Shown piece after piece: positions 53,801 through 63,575 of a stretch of DNA of 64,000 bases. Every line of letters begins with the position of its first letter. Position 1 is the first letter of the stretch. The DNA comes from Edaphochlamys debaryana. Its lineage: Eukaryota; Chlorophyta; Chlorophyceae; Chlamydomonadales. The position numbers were made by a program, and so were the translations under genes. A model generated the notes under the pieces. It had not been told where the DNA came from and made no database searches. It saw nothing but the letters and a program-made list of their open reading frames with translations. The stretch covers positions 372,001 to 436,000 of the forward strand of contig JAEHOE010000046.1 of the NCBI GenBank assembly GCA_016858145.1. The letters run 5' to 3'.

Positions 53801-56800
53801 GGGCGGGCGGGGGCGGGCGCGGGCCCCGAGAGCTGGATGGAGCGGAGGTGAGGGAAGAGGTGGGGGGCTGCAAGGGGCGGGGGAGGGGCAGTCAAGCCGG
53901 AACAAGACCGCCGGCAAAGGCCAGCCCTGCGACAAGGCGTCTCTCTAGGCAAGACGGATGCGGTGCACACTTTAGCTAGCACGGCCACGCGTGACTAATG
54001 CACGTGCTTGCCGTACAACCCGTGTGCTGTACGACAGGTCCAAGTGGCGCCGCAAGTTCCCGCCCTCGGCGGTGCCGCACGGCGCCGCCCCGCCGCTGCT
54101 GCCGCGGCCGCCGCGCCCGCCGCCGGCGGCGTCATCCCTGGCTTCGCTCGGCGGCCGGAGCTCCGCCGCGCCGCCGCCAGCGCCGCCGTCGCCCTCGGCG
54201 TCGCCGTCGCCGGGGCCCGGCGGCGCCGCCAGGCTGTCGGCGGCGGCTGTCGGCGGGCCGCTGGGCGGTCGCCGTGGCTCGGCCGCCAGCCGCAGCCGCT
54301 CGCTCCGCCCGGCGTCAGCCGAAGAGTCGGATGACACGCTGGACGAGCCATTACTAATGGCCATGGACGACGCGATTGCGGAAGTTGAACGGGCGGAGGC
54401 GGCCGCGGCGGGTGCTGACGCAAGTGAAAGCGGCGGCGGCGGCGGCGACGGCGGCGTGAGGGCGCCGCCAGCGATGGTGGCGGCGGCGGCGGGGCCGGGG
54501 GCTGTGGAGGGGTCGTATCGGCCCCCGGCGGCGGCGGAGGGGCTGGAGACGCTTCACGAGCATGAGGAGGAGGGAGAGGGCGAGGCGGCAAGGCCTGAGG
54601 TCGCCGCCGCCGCCGCCGCCGGCGTTGCCGCCGCCACGGGCCGAGGACACTCCGATGCTGCCGCCGGCGGCTCCCCACCGGCGGCGCCGCAGACACCCTG
54701 GACCATCCTGCCGGAACCAGCCTCGCCGTTCGGCTCCGCCGCCGTGCAGGCGCCGCCACCGCCGCCGGTACTGCTCGCGGCGGCACCGGCGGCGCTGCCG
54801 CCGCTTTGGCCCGACCCTGCCGCTGCCGCCGTCGTCACTGGTGACAGCAGCAGCAGCCTCGGCGGCGCCAGCCCCGGCTTCACGCCGCGCGGGGGCAGCC
54901 CGGACTGGGCCGCCGCCGCCACGGCCCCGCTAGTGGCGGCGGCGGCAGGGGTGACGGCGGCGGCGCCGCCACTGCCGCCGTCAGTGGCCGTTACGGTTGG
55001 CTCTGATCCCTTGTTCGAGGAACGGCAAGGGTTTGAGACGCTGGAGGAGGGGGAGGAAGGCGACGGCGGCAGCGACGGCGGCGGCAGTGCCAGCGGCGCC
55101 GTCACCGTCGGCGACGTGTTGAGGGCGCTGGCGGCGGCTGTCGTCGCCGCCGTCAAGGCCAGCCTGGTCGCCGCCGCCGCCGGGTACCGCCGCAACCCCG
55201 GCGGCTACGTGGCAGCGGTGTCAGGGGCGTGGCTCGCGTACCTCCTACTGCAGGTACGGCGCTTGTACGGCACACGTATCGTATTTTCCTACCTGCCTGC
55301 GGTTCGACCTGCATCCCTTGCACTCTCCTCAGCCCAATGCACCACCCTCCCCCCCAACCTCCCACCCTCCGACCCGCAGGTCTTCCGTTCCCAGGCCGGC
55401 CGCTGCACCGCCGCCTGGTGGGGCCTCTTCGCCGCACAGCTGGCCGGCATGGCCGCCGTCAGCGCAGGGGCCCTGGCGGCGACGGCGGCGGCGCAGCGGC
55501 GGCACGCGCCGTCAGTCGGTGGCGCAGCGGAGCCGACGGTGGTGCCGACGGCGGCGGCGGCGGCCGAGCCGGCCGGGCCGCTGGCGGAGATCACGCCGCC
55601 GTCACCGGATGCGGTGGTGGCGGTCGTGCTCCGGCCGCGGGCGGCCGCCGACGGCGACGGTTGCGCTGCCGCCGCCGCCGCCAGCCCCAGCGCCGTCAGC
55701 CTACCTCAGCCTACCTCCGCCGCCGTCGTGGCCGTGGCGGAGCCTGCCGCCACCTCCGCCGCCGCCGCCGTCGCCGCCACCACCGCCGCCGCGCTGGTGC
55801 TGCGGCGGCCGCTGACGGCGCTGGCGGTGACGCTGGGCGCGGGCCTGGCGGGGGGCCTGCTGGGCCTGGGCGGGGGCATGGTCATGGGCCCACTGCTGCT
55901 GCAGCTGGGGGTGCAGCCGCAGGTGGGGGATGTGTGGGGGTGGGGGCACGGGTTGGTGGGGAAGAGCGTGACGGTCTTGGGGAGGTGTGGGTGGACGGGT
56001 GGGGGGCTGCTCGCGAAGGTGTGGATGGGCCGACGCGTTTGGGGGCCACGCCATTGCGGGCGGGCCACCAAAGACAACGTGACGCCCACCCCACGCCTCA
56101 TCGGGCGCAGGGCCGGTGCCAGGCACCCACCCTCTGGGTTGGGCCTGGGTCGGGCCTGAAACAAAGAAAAAGCGCTTCGTGCGCAAATCAATGCCGGACC
56201 CCCCCCTACCCCACCTCCACCTCCCATCCCCCAGGTCACCGCCGCCACCTCGGGCACCATGGTCCTCTTCTCCTCCTCCGCCGCCCTGCTGTCCTTCGCG
56301 CTGCTGGGCCGACTCAACCACCAGTACGCGCTCGTGTTCGGGGCGGCCAGCCTGGTGGCGGGGCTGGTGGGCACACGGGTGAGCGGGGCCTGGGTGGGCC
56401 TGGGGGGCGGGCCTCGCGGGGCCTGGATGGGGCCTGCTTGGGTGCTGCGAGGTATCTTGCGCGTCACACCCCTACTTGTGCAGTCGAGTCCCCCAGCCCT
56501 TGGCCCTGGCCACGACCGGTGGCAACGCTCTACGTCTTCCCCTCCCGCTACTAGTCACGCACTAGTCACGCACTAGTCACGCCTCACTCCGTCCTTTCAT
56601 ATCATCCCGCTCCTCCCACCCTCCCCGTCCCCTCCCCGCCTCCCTCTCCCCTCACTCCGCCCCCAGGCCGTCGCTGACCTGGTCCGCCGCAGCGGCCGCC
56701 CCTCGGTGGTGGTGCTGGCGCTGGCGGGAGTCATGGCCACGGGCTGCCTGTCGGTGGGCGTGTTTGGGCTGCGGAGGGCGCTGGGGGACCAGGCGGCGGG

Positions 56801-56837
56801 GCGGGGGGGCTTCACGGGGCTGTGCGAGGCGAGCTGA
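50860..56837 (+). CDS. TauE/SafE-family membrane transporter (sulfite exporter-like) with giant low-complexity loop
   Basis: Eleven exons keep phase: 50860-50937, 51293-51371, 51538-51635, 51849-51918, 52286-52377, 52559-53362, 53522-53847, 54038-55253, 55380-55922, 56235-56378 and 56667-56837. They encode about 1206 residues. The two half-repeats of the family are clear. The N half has AAGVGGGAIYIPIF, SSTALSQAAITAGALAG and DFPLMLLLTPALLVGVGLG. The C half has GLLGLGGGMVMGPLLLQLGV, ATSGTMVLFSSSAALLSF and VLALAGVMATGCLSVGVFGL. Plant and bacterial members are usually about 250-480 aa. The excess is a roughly 700-residue Ala/Gly/Pro/Ser-rich stretch between the halves (exons 6-8) and a further Ala-rich stretch in exon 9. 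The family is linked to export of sulfite or organosulfonates. The substrate and membrane here are unknown. The start codon is provisional. Confidence 0.9.
52093..52147 (+). repeat. Dispersed repeat C, copy 1
   Basis: An intronic segment containing CCAGACCCGGCTAGCTGCAC is nearly identical over about 50 bp to 60417-60470 in an intron of the neighbouring unknown gene, in the same plus-strand orientation. Confidence 0.8.
56550..56582. repeat. 11-bp tandem repeat x3
   Basis: Three exact copies of ACTAGTCACGC lie in the last intron of the TauE/SafE gene. Confidence 0.95.
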
Positions 56838-56950
56838 GGGCGGGGGTGGGGGCACGGGGGGGGACCGAGGGAGGTGGATAGTCACGGGAGAAGGGGGGCC
56901 GGGATACGGGTTGAGGGCGCGTTGGGGTGGGAGGGAAGTCGGTTGGGGGC

Positions 56951-56955
56951 TGTAA
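56951..56955 (+). terminator. TGTAA polyadenylation signal of the TauE/SafE gene
   Basis: TGTAA lies 114 nt after the stop codon, on the coding strand. It is the standard green-algal polyadenylation motif. Confidence 0.7.
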
Positions 56956-57630
56956 TGGGCTCTAGATCGTGCCATCGCGCTCGCTGCAAGTTTGCGGGAG
57001 AGATGTGTTGCTAGGCTGACAGGAAGAGAACTTGTCATGAGGTTGTGTAGCATTGGAGCGAGGACACGCTGATGGACTCCCGGCGAGGGCCAGGGAAGGC
57101 CAGGCACAGTACTGTTCGGCTTGCATTATAATCGACGCCTGTTATTCAACAGTCTTGGACTCCGGCGTCCGGCCCCACGCCCATCCGTCACTCCCCGTAT
57201 CCGGGTGTACCCCTCAGCCGCACCGGCGCTTGCAATGGAGTTCAACAACCTTGCCAACAGCCCCAGCAACAAGACTGCTGCCGGTTTCCGGTACAGCACG
57301 GCTTGCAGGCACCAGGCCCGGTCCACCTAGCGCATGGGCCCACGCCACACCATGGCCCAGGCACCCATTCCGCCGGTACCGGTACTGTGATGTACCCTAA
57401 TTGCAACAGGGGACCACAATTTCTCACCGGCGTTCTGCACGCCCTCCCACGCCCTCCGCAGCTCCGCCTTCGCAGCAACCACCCCACCACAGCCCCTCAT
57501 CTCACGTCCGCCCCCTCATCGGGTTGGGCTCCGCAAGTCCCCCTCCCCCCAGCAGGCATGCCCTACACTCTCCTGCGGCACAGCGGCTGCCCCAGAGCGG
57601 CTGCCGCTGCTGTTGCCGGGTCCATCCGAT

Positions 57631-57680
57631 GCCCCATCAGGCCCCATCAGGCCCCGTCAGGCCCCGTCAGGCCCTATCAG
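57631..57680. repeat. 10-bp tandem repeat x5 (GCCCCATCAG type)
   Basis: Five consecutive decamers (GCCCCATCAG twice, GCCCCGTCAG twice, GCCCTATCAG once) lie in the presumed 3' UTR of the minus-strand unknown gene. Confidence 0.95.
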
Positions 57681-57707
57681 GACCCAGAGGCCGCTGTTGT
57701 GGCCTGT

Positions 57708-60700
57708 TTAGGGCGCGGGCCCCGACGCCCAGTCCTTCTTCAGGTCACCGCCCTGCGGGGAGGGGGAGAAGAGGGGGGTTGGGGGTTGGATGGGGCTTGA
57801 GGTCCGACGCGCGTAGGCAAGCACATGAGCTGCCCCGTCCCCGATGCCGGGTCCCAAGCCTACCCCACAAACCCACAACAGCCGGTCACTTCCCACCTGA
57901 CCCCCCCCCTGATGATGCCCAGCTCAACAGACTCCCCACCTGGTCCCACCTCGTACCCTGTCCCCATTCCCATCCCCATCCCCATCCCCGCAGGCTCCTA
58001 AGCCCAACCCTTGCCCAATCCTTGTCCCAACCGTTCCCCCCACCCACCCAAACGCACCTGCACTAACACGTATCACGCGCCCACCCTACGCATCCTAAAC
58101 CAACGCACCTGGTCCCCCCCCGTGATGACGTCCTGCATCAGTGCCCCCTAACCACTTGACCTCGGTAGCGGCCCGTCCCAACCGTTCTTCAACCACCCAC
58201 ACATCGTGCATGAGCCCCGCTCCCCACCTGGTCCCCCCCCGTGATGACGTCCTGCATGAGCGCCTCCTCCACCACCTCCCCCTTGGCGCCCTCGCCGCCC
58301 CCGAACAGGCCCTGCGTGGGAGGGGGCCCCGCCACCGCCGCCGCCGCCGCCGCCAGCGCCCGCGGGGCCCGGTCCGCCAGGGCCCGGGCGGCGTCGGTGA
58401 CGGAGTGGGCCACGTGGGAGGCGGCGGAGGAGATCTGGGGGTGGGTGGGTGGGTGGGTAGAAGGGGATGTTTGTTGCTGAGCGGGATCTCGGCGACGCTA
58501 GGGAAGAAGGGGTGAGGGTGGAGGGGGGCGGTTAAAGGGAGATAAGGAGAGTAAGGGGGGTCAGGCACGGGAGCTCGGCAAGGTGTAGGACACGAGGGCC
58601 GGGGGTGGGGGCCGTGGGGCTGGCGGCCGCGGCAGTGCACCACAGGAGGGGCGGTCGTCGAGATGGGAGGGAACGTGTGGCCGTAAGGACGAGGGAGGAG
58701 GGACGGACACGCAGGTCCGGGGGCGGTAAGCAGCCATGTCTCACTCAGCACGCACCTTGCCGCCGGCGGCCCCAACGGTCGAGCCCAGGCCGCCGCTGCC
58801 CCCGCTGCTGCCCATGTCGCTGCCGCCGCCGCTGACGTGGCCTCCGCCGCCCAGGTGGGCCCTATCCGCCAGGGCCCGGGCGGCGTCGGTGACGGAGTGG
58901 GCCACGTGGGAGGCGGCGGCGGAGATCTGGGGGTGGGGGGGAAAAGTGATGGGGCGGGGGTGTTGGGTTGGGTTGGTTGGGTAGGTGGGTGGGTGGGGGG
59001 GAAAGAGTGGAGGGAGAGGGGATTGTAAGAACAGATGGGGAAGGAGGAAGGATAAGAACGAAGGGTCGGCGGGGGAGCCCTCATCAAACATCGCATACGG
59101 TACCCGCAAAGCCGAGGGTGTGACGCTGTCCTGACCTGACCAAATCGCTGACCTTTGCGCCCAGGCCGGGGCCGCCGCCGCCGCCCTCCTGCACGTCCGT
59201 GCCGCCGAGCTGCCCGCCGGCGCCGCCGCTGACGGCGGAGCCGACGATCGCGGCGGCGGCGGCGCCCAGCGCGTCGACGGGGCCGCCGCTGCCCTCGTCA
59301 GCCGCCGCCGCCGCTTCCTCTGCCACCTCGCCGCCGGCTCCCGCCGCCGCCGGTCCCTCGGATTCGTCGCTGCTGCCCCTCTCCGCCAGTGGGTCGCGCA
59401 GGGGGGCGGGGCCGATGTCGGGGCGGGGCTCGGCCACCTGTGGCGCGGACGTGGGGTGGCGGTAAATAGGGAGAAACCTTGTCGGAGTCGAGGGCACGGT
59501 GCGAAGGGCAGCAGGTCCCTGCTTCGCCGCGACCTGGCCCTATGCTTCCCAAGAGGTCCGTTTGCCCTTCACCCCATCCCCACCACCTTTCCTCACCCCC
59601 CCAGCACACACACCTGCTCCAGCAGTGAGGCCGCCGCCTGTGCGTCCATCCCCTCCCCCTGCAGGGGGGCCACGTCCAGCTGAAGGAGGGGTGGGGCAAC
59701 GGGGGGGGGGTTGGAGAACGGGTGTGGTTGTCAGCATGATCACAACCCAACAGCACCCAACACGACTCAAGATGACCCACACGACCCCGCTACGTGCCCC
59801 TCCCCCCTCTTTCCCTGCCCTGCCCTGCCCCCTCTCCCCCCTCCCCCCCCCCACCTGCTCCACCACGTCCACCCTGCCCCGCTGAGTGCCGGGTGCGGCG
59901 ACGAAGGTGTGGGTGGAGGGGTCGGCGGCGGGGGTGGCGGGGGTCAGGGGCACGCCGGGGGGCTGGGGGGGGAGGAAGGGGAGGGGTTGCGGCAAGGAGT
60001 GAGGGAGGGGTGACAAGGGATTAAAGACCGCGACAGATCAGATGGTCATTCCAATGCGCATTCTCCCCCTCCACCCCACTCGCCCCCTTATCTTCATGCC
60101 CTCCTGATCCCCGGCCGCGGCCTCACCCCCCGGTTGGGGTGCTCGGGGCGGCTGGCCCCTTCGGGCGGCGGAGGGCCGATGGTGGCCCCCGGCTCCCAGG
60201 CCGCCTCCGCCAGCGCTGAGCGGAGGTGCTCGAGGGAGTCGGGAGGGGGAGAGGCCGCAACGCTGGTGGGAGAGGGGGGAGAGGCGGTGGGGGGCAGGGG
60301 TAGGTGATTTGACTGAGGGCGCGGGGCCTGAAAGCAGGGGGCGGGAGGGGCCCCAGGGCCCGAACAAGTTTGGAATGACGCCCCGACCCGCTCACCTCCC
60401 GCCACACCCTCAGTCCCTCGTCGCATCCCGCTGGTGGGCCAGACCCGGCTAGCTGCACAGTGCATTGACCGTCAGTCCCTCACCTCCCGCCTCCGCCTCC
60501 GGTGCCGGTGCCGGGTGTCGTGTCGGATTCGTCGCTGGTCCCCTCCGTTGCCAGGGGGTCACGCAGGGGGCGACCGGGGGGGAGGAACTGGGCGGGGGCG
60601 CGCTCGCGGGCCTGAGGGGAGGGGGAGGGGGAGCGGTAGGGAGGGAAGAGAATCAAACGCAGGCGAGCACAGCAGCCCATTAGCATCCGGGGTGCTACCG

Positions 60701-63575
60701 TGCCTGGGAGGTTCGGGCGGGTGGGGGCATATCGGCCCGGGAACAGACTGGTGAGCTTGCCGGTGCAACACCGACCACAACAAATGACCCCCACATCTCC
60801 CGACTGCAGGCAGCACAGGCGATCCGGAGGAGGAATGAACCGAGCTGCTGCTCTACGTGCATAAATGCTTTAGGGCCGGCGCCCCTGCCCGTGCTGACGT
60901 GACTGGGGCGCCGGCCCTAAAGCACTTGAGGACGCACAGCAGCAGCTGGGGCCTCGAGTGGGCCTGGGCGGGCCTCGAATGGGCCTGGGTGGGCCTGGGA
61001 GGAGGTGGTTCCGGCCCTAGTAAACACGGGTGCGGCACATCGGCAATGGGCGAGGCATGGGCGCACTAAAGGCTCGGCATGTATGTATGGCCGACGATCC
61101 AGGACACAAGTACTACCGGAGCAGGGGCCGCCGCCGGGCAGTGCCCCAGCGTAGAAGCAGAGTGCCGTCTAAACCAAGTTGCAGAAATCAGGGGCCGCGA
61201 AAGCCCTGGCGTGGGGCGCGGCCGCTCCATTTGCTGCGTTTGCGGCGCCTTCCCGAGGCACGCTAGAGCGCCTGCGACTAGCCGCGCGCGCCATGCACTA
61301 GGCGTGTCACCTACATAATGCGCCTCGTCGCGCGTGGCTGTGCAGCGCGGCGGGGTGCACGTGCCGTGCGCGGCCACGCGGCGACGCGGCCTCCCTCCCC
61401 CCGCAGCCCCCTGCGCCGCCCGCGATCGCGAGGAACGAGGACCCGGCGAGGACCCCCGCGGAAAGCGAGGGGCGAGCGAGGACCTGACGAGGGGCAGACG
61501 AGCGCTCGTCTGAGGAAACGAGGGGCCAGCGAGGGGTCAGCGAGCGAAATACGACACGAACACGAACGAGGAGTTCGTTTCCCGAGTGCGACCCACCGGC
61601 GACCCACCAGCCAAGTCCCTCTCCCAAAAACAGGGGGGCAAGCCCGCGCAGCTCAGTGGTTTGGGTGTGCGTGTGCGTGTGCGTGTGCGTGTGCGTGCGC
61701 GTGCGGGTGCACCTCAGTCTGCGTATGGGACGAAGGGGTTTGACCATTCCGATACTCCCGACTCCAGCACCACACACACACACCGTGGCTGCCCGGCTGG
61801 GCCTAGAGGGCTGAAACTGAGGCCGGATCAACTCACAGCCCTGTGTTGTGTTCGGGTCCGGGCTTCGCTGCTCGGCCGGGCCGGCCCGCACTCGCATCGC
61901 CCGCCTCCCCACGGCAGTACCGCACTCGGCTACCCCCAAACACCGGCTTACGCGCGCATATTCCCCACACACCCACACACCTGGTTCAGGGCCTCCCCCT
62001 CCCTCCTCCCCCCCCTACCTGGATCAGGGCCTCCCCCCTCCCCCCTATCCCCCTACCTGGATCAGGGCCTCCCCGCTCACCTCTTCCCCCTCCCCCCTAC
62101 GCCCTACGCCCTCCCCCCTCCCCCCCACCCCCCTACCTGGATCAGGGCCTCTCCCAGGGCCTTGCCCTGACGGCCTGGGTCCATGACGTCCACCTGACAG
62201 GGGGCGGGTAAAAAGGGGGGTTAGGGGGGGGGATGACGTCATCAGGTCTGGCACTCCCACCCAGGATTAGCGGGCATACCAGGGCATGGGATCGACCGGA
62301 ATACCGCCCATGCTTAACGCGATGCACTTGGATGAACCGTCCCCTCCCTGTCCGCCTTTCCTCCGCAAACCCGTCGCCCAAACTCCGATCCCCTCCCCCC
62401 CCACCTGCTCCACCACGTCCACCCTGCCCCGCTGTGTGCCGGGTGCGGCAACGAAGGTGTGGGTGGAGGGGTCGGCGGCGGGGGTGGCGGGGGTGAGGGG
62501 CACGCCGGGGGGCTGGGGGGGAGGAGGGGAGGGGTTGCGGCAGGGGGTGGGGGCCGGGGACACAGGGACGGGGTGCTTGGCGTCTGGGATGATGATGTTG
62601 CTATCCCCGCCTCTTCGGCTGCCCGCCTCTTCGGCTACCCTCGCCTACTGAACCCCCTCCACCCCCAGGACCCCCCTCACCCAGCGGTTGTCCGCCTCCG
62701 GCCGCCCCCCCGGTCCGGAGCCCTGCGGAGGGCCGATGGTGGCACCCGGCTCCCCGGCCGCCTCCGCCAGCGCTGAGCGCAGGTGCTGGAGGGGGGGGGC
62801 GTAGGGGTTATGGCAATGTGTGATCAATGTGCAACCAGGTCTGGCCCATCAGCCGGCAATGCGCCAGGGCAGGGCGTAGGGTTGGGGGGAAGAGGTGGGA
62901 ATGAAGGGAGCACGGAGAGAACAGGGAGGGCCGAGGGCGAGAAACGGCCGGCGAAAGAGGGGGCCTCGAGAGCCCCGCAGGCAGTGGACACCCCCTCTCC
63001 CACCCCTTCTCACCTGCACCGAACGGGGCGGCGCGTCGGTATCGCCGCCGGAGGAGGTACCGTCAGCGGCGGCGGGGTTTGTGGTGGCGGCGTCTGGGCC
63101 GGCGGGCTCCTGGGTCACCTCCTGAGGGGCGGAGGGGCGGCAGGACCACGAGGAAGTAGGGTGGAGGCCCCCAGGGGCACCGGCGGAGGGGAGCTGTCTC
63201 CATATCTCGAGCTTCCCCCGAGCTTCCTGTGCAAGTCTGTAACCCTGTCCCCCACTGCCCGTCCCCCCCATCCCCTCCCCACCCCCGCCCCCGCCCCCGC
63301 CCCTGCCTCCTCCCCACCTGAAGTGCGCCCTTGAGCCGACCCGTGGCGTCTGGGGAGGGGGGGCGGGGGACGGGACGGAGAGGGGGAGAGAGGGTCGAAG
63401 GGAAGGCCCAGGCCCAGGCTCGGGTGCAGGCGCTCTGGGCCCTACCCCACGCCACGGGGAGCGAGACCCGACATCCTTGCGCGCGGCACCCACTCCGCCG
63501 CGCCGACTACCCACCCTCCAGGTTCCTGAGCTGCCGCTCCTCCGCCGCGTACTCGGGGGCCGCGGTGCCGGACAT
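57708..63575 (-). CDS. Unknown Ala/Gly/Pro-rich protein built from duplicated exon blocks
   Basis: Fourteen exons keep phase: 63575-63515, 63349-63318, 63121-63014, 62785-62681, 62512-62405, 62193-62137, 60611-60484, 60262-60127, 59962-59855, 59679-59614, 59437-59153, 58926-58756, 58434-58228 and 57752-57708. They encode about 538 residues ending GGDLKKDWASGPAP. I do not recognise the family. The N-terminus (EERQLRNLEDATGRLKGALQ) is a short amphipathic helix. A four-exon block is present twice, and the exon with ASHVAHSVTDAARALADRA, also an amphipathic helix, is present twice. The start is provisional. The same frame is open upstream to ATG 63929, giving a possible presequence (MQLRAPPLAGLRGLLLGLL). 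No membrane spans or catalytic motifs were seen. Confidence 0.72.
58109..58434 (-). repeat. Duplicated end of exon 13 with donor
   Basis: The exon end LMQDVITGGDQ with its donor occurs at 58228 (GTGGGG) and again at 58109 (GTGCGT), 119 bp downstream in the intron. Whether the second donor is also used cannot be told from sequence. No acceptor directly precedes it. Confidence 0.85.
58461..58508 (-). repeat. Dispersed repeat A, copy 2 (inverted)
   Basis: This is the reverse-complement match to 32301-32346, centred on TGTTTGTTGCTGAGCGGGAT. Confidence 0.75.
60417..60470 (+). repeat. Dispersed repeat C, copy 2
   Basis: This matches 52093-52147 over about 50 bp, including CCAGACCCGGCTAGCTGCAC and TTGACC. 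It lies in intron 7 of the unknown gene. Confidence 0.8.
60866..60924. repeat. Perfect 20-bp inverted repeat with 19-nt loop
   Basis: TGCTTTAGGGCCGGCGCCCC at 60866-60885 is exactly complementary to 60905-60924. It lies in the largest intron (about 1.5 kb) of the unknown gene. The sequence would form a strong RNA or DNA hairpin. Confidence 0.95.
61665..61705. repeat. GTGTGC microsatellite
   Basis: About six GTGTGC units grade into GCGTGC/GGGTGC. It is intronic in the unknown gene. Confidence 0.9.
61978..62193 (-). repeat. Four copies of the exon-6 end and donor of the unknown gene
   Basis: The exon end GAGGCCCTGATCCAG|GTAGGGG at 62137 recurs in the intron at about 62056, 62018 and 61981 (the last as CTGAACCAG|GTGTG). 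Spacings are 81, 38 and 37 bp. All extra copies keep a GT donor. Confidence 0.9.

Larger units (their letters stand above)
56838..57707. other. Intergenic: convergent 3' ends of TauE/SafE and unknown gene
   Basis: No coding exon was recognised. It holds a plus-strand TGTAA at 56951 and the decamer repeat at 57631-57680 just past the unknown gene's stop codon. No minus-strand TGTAA was found for that gene. Confidence 0.55.
59614..62785 (-). repeat. Tandem duplication of a four-exon block within the unknown gene
   Basis: Block 1 is exons 62785-62681, 62512-62405, 62193-62137 and 60611-60484. Block 2 is exons 60262-60127, 59962-59855, 59679-59614 and the start of 59437-59153. Paired exons share HLRSALAEAA-EPGATIGPP, an identical 36-residue exon beginning PPGVPLTPATPAADPSTHTF, a short exon ending in -LIQ/-LLEQ, and P-RPLRDPLA-E with S-DES. 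The 36-residue exons are also close to identical at DNA level, which suggests recent duplication or gene conversion. Confidence 0.9.

Noticed and set aside
60869..60875. Telomere-like TTTAGGG
   Set aside because: It is a single occurrence inside the hairpin arm, with no tandem array.
60866..60924. tRNA or rho-independent terminator reading of the hairpin
   Set aside because: There is no cloverleaf or anticodon arm and no T-tract, and the sequence is within a nuclear intron.
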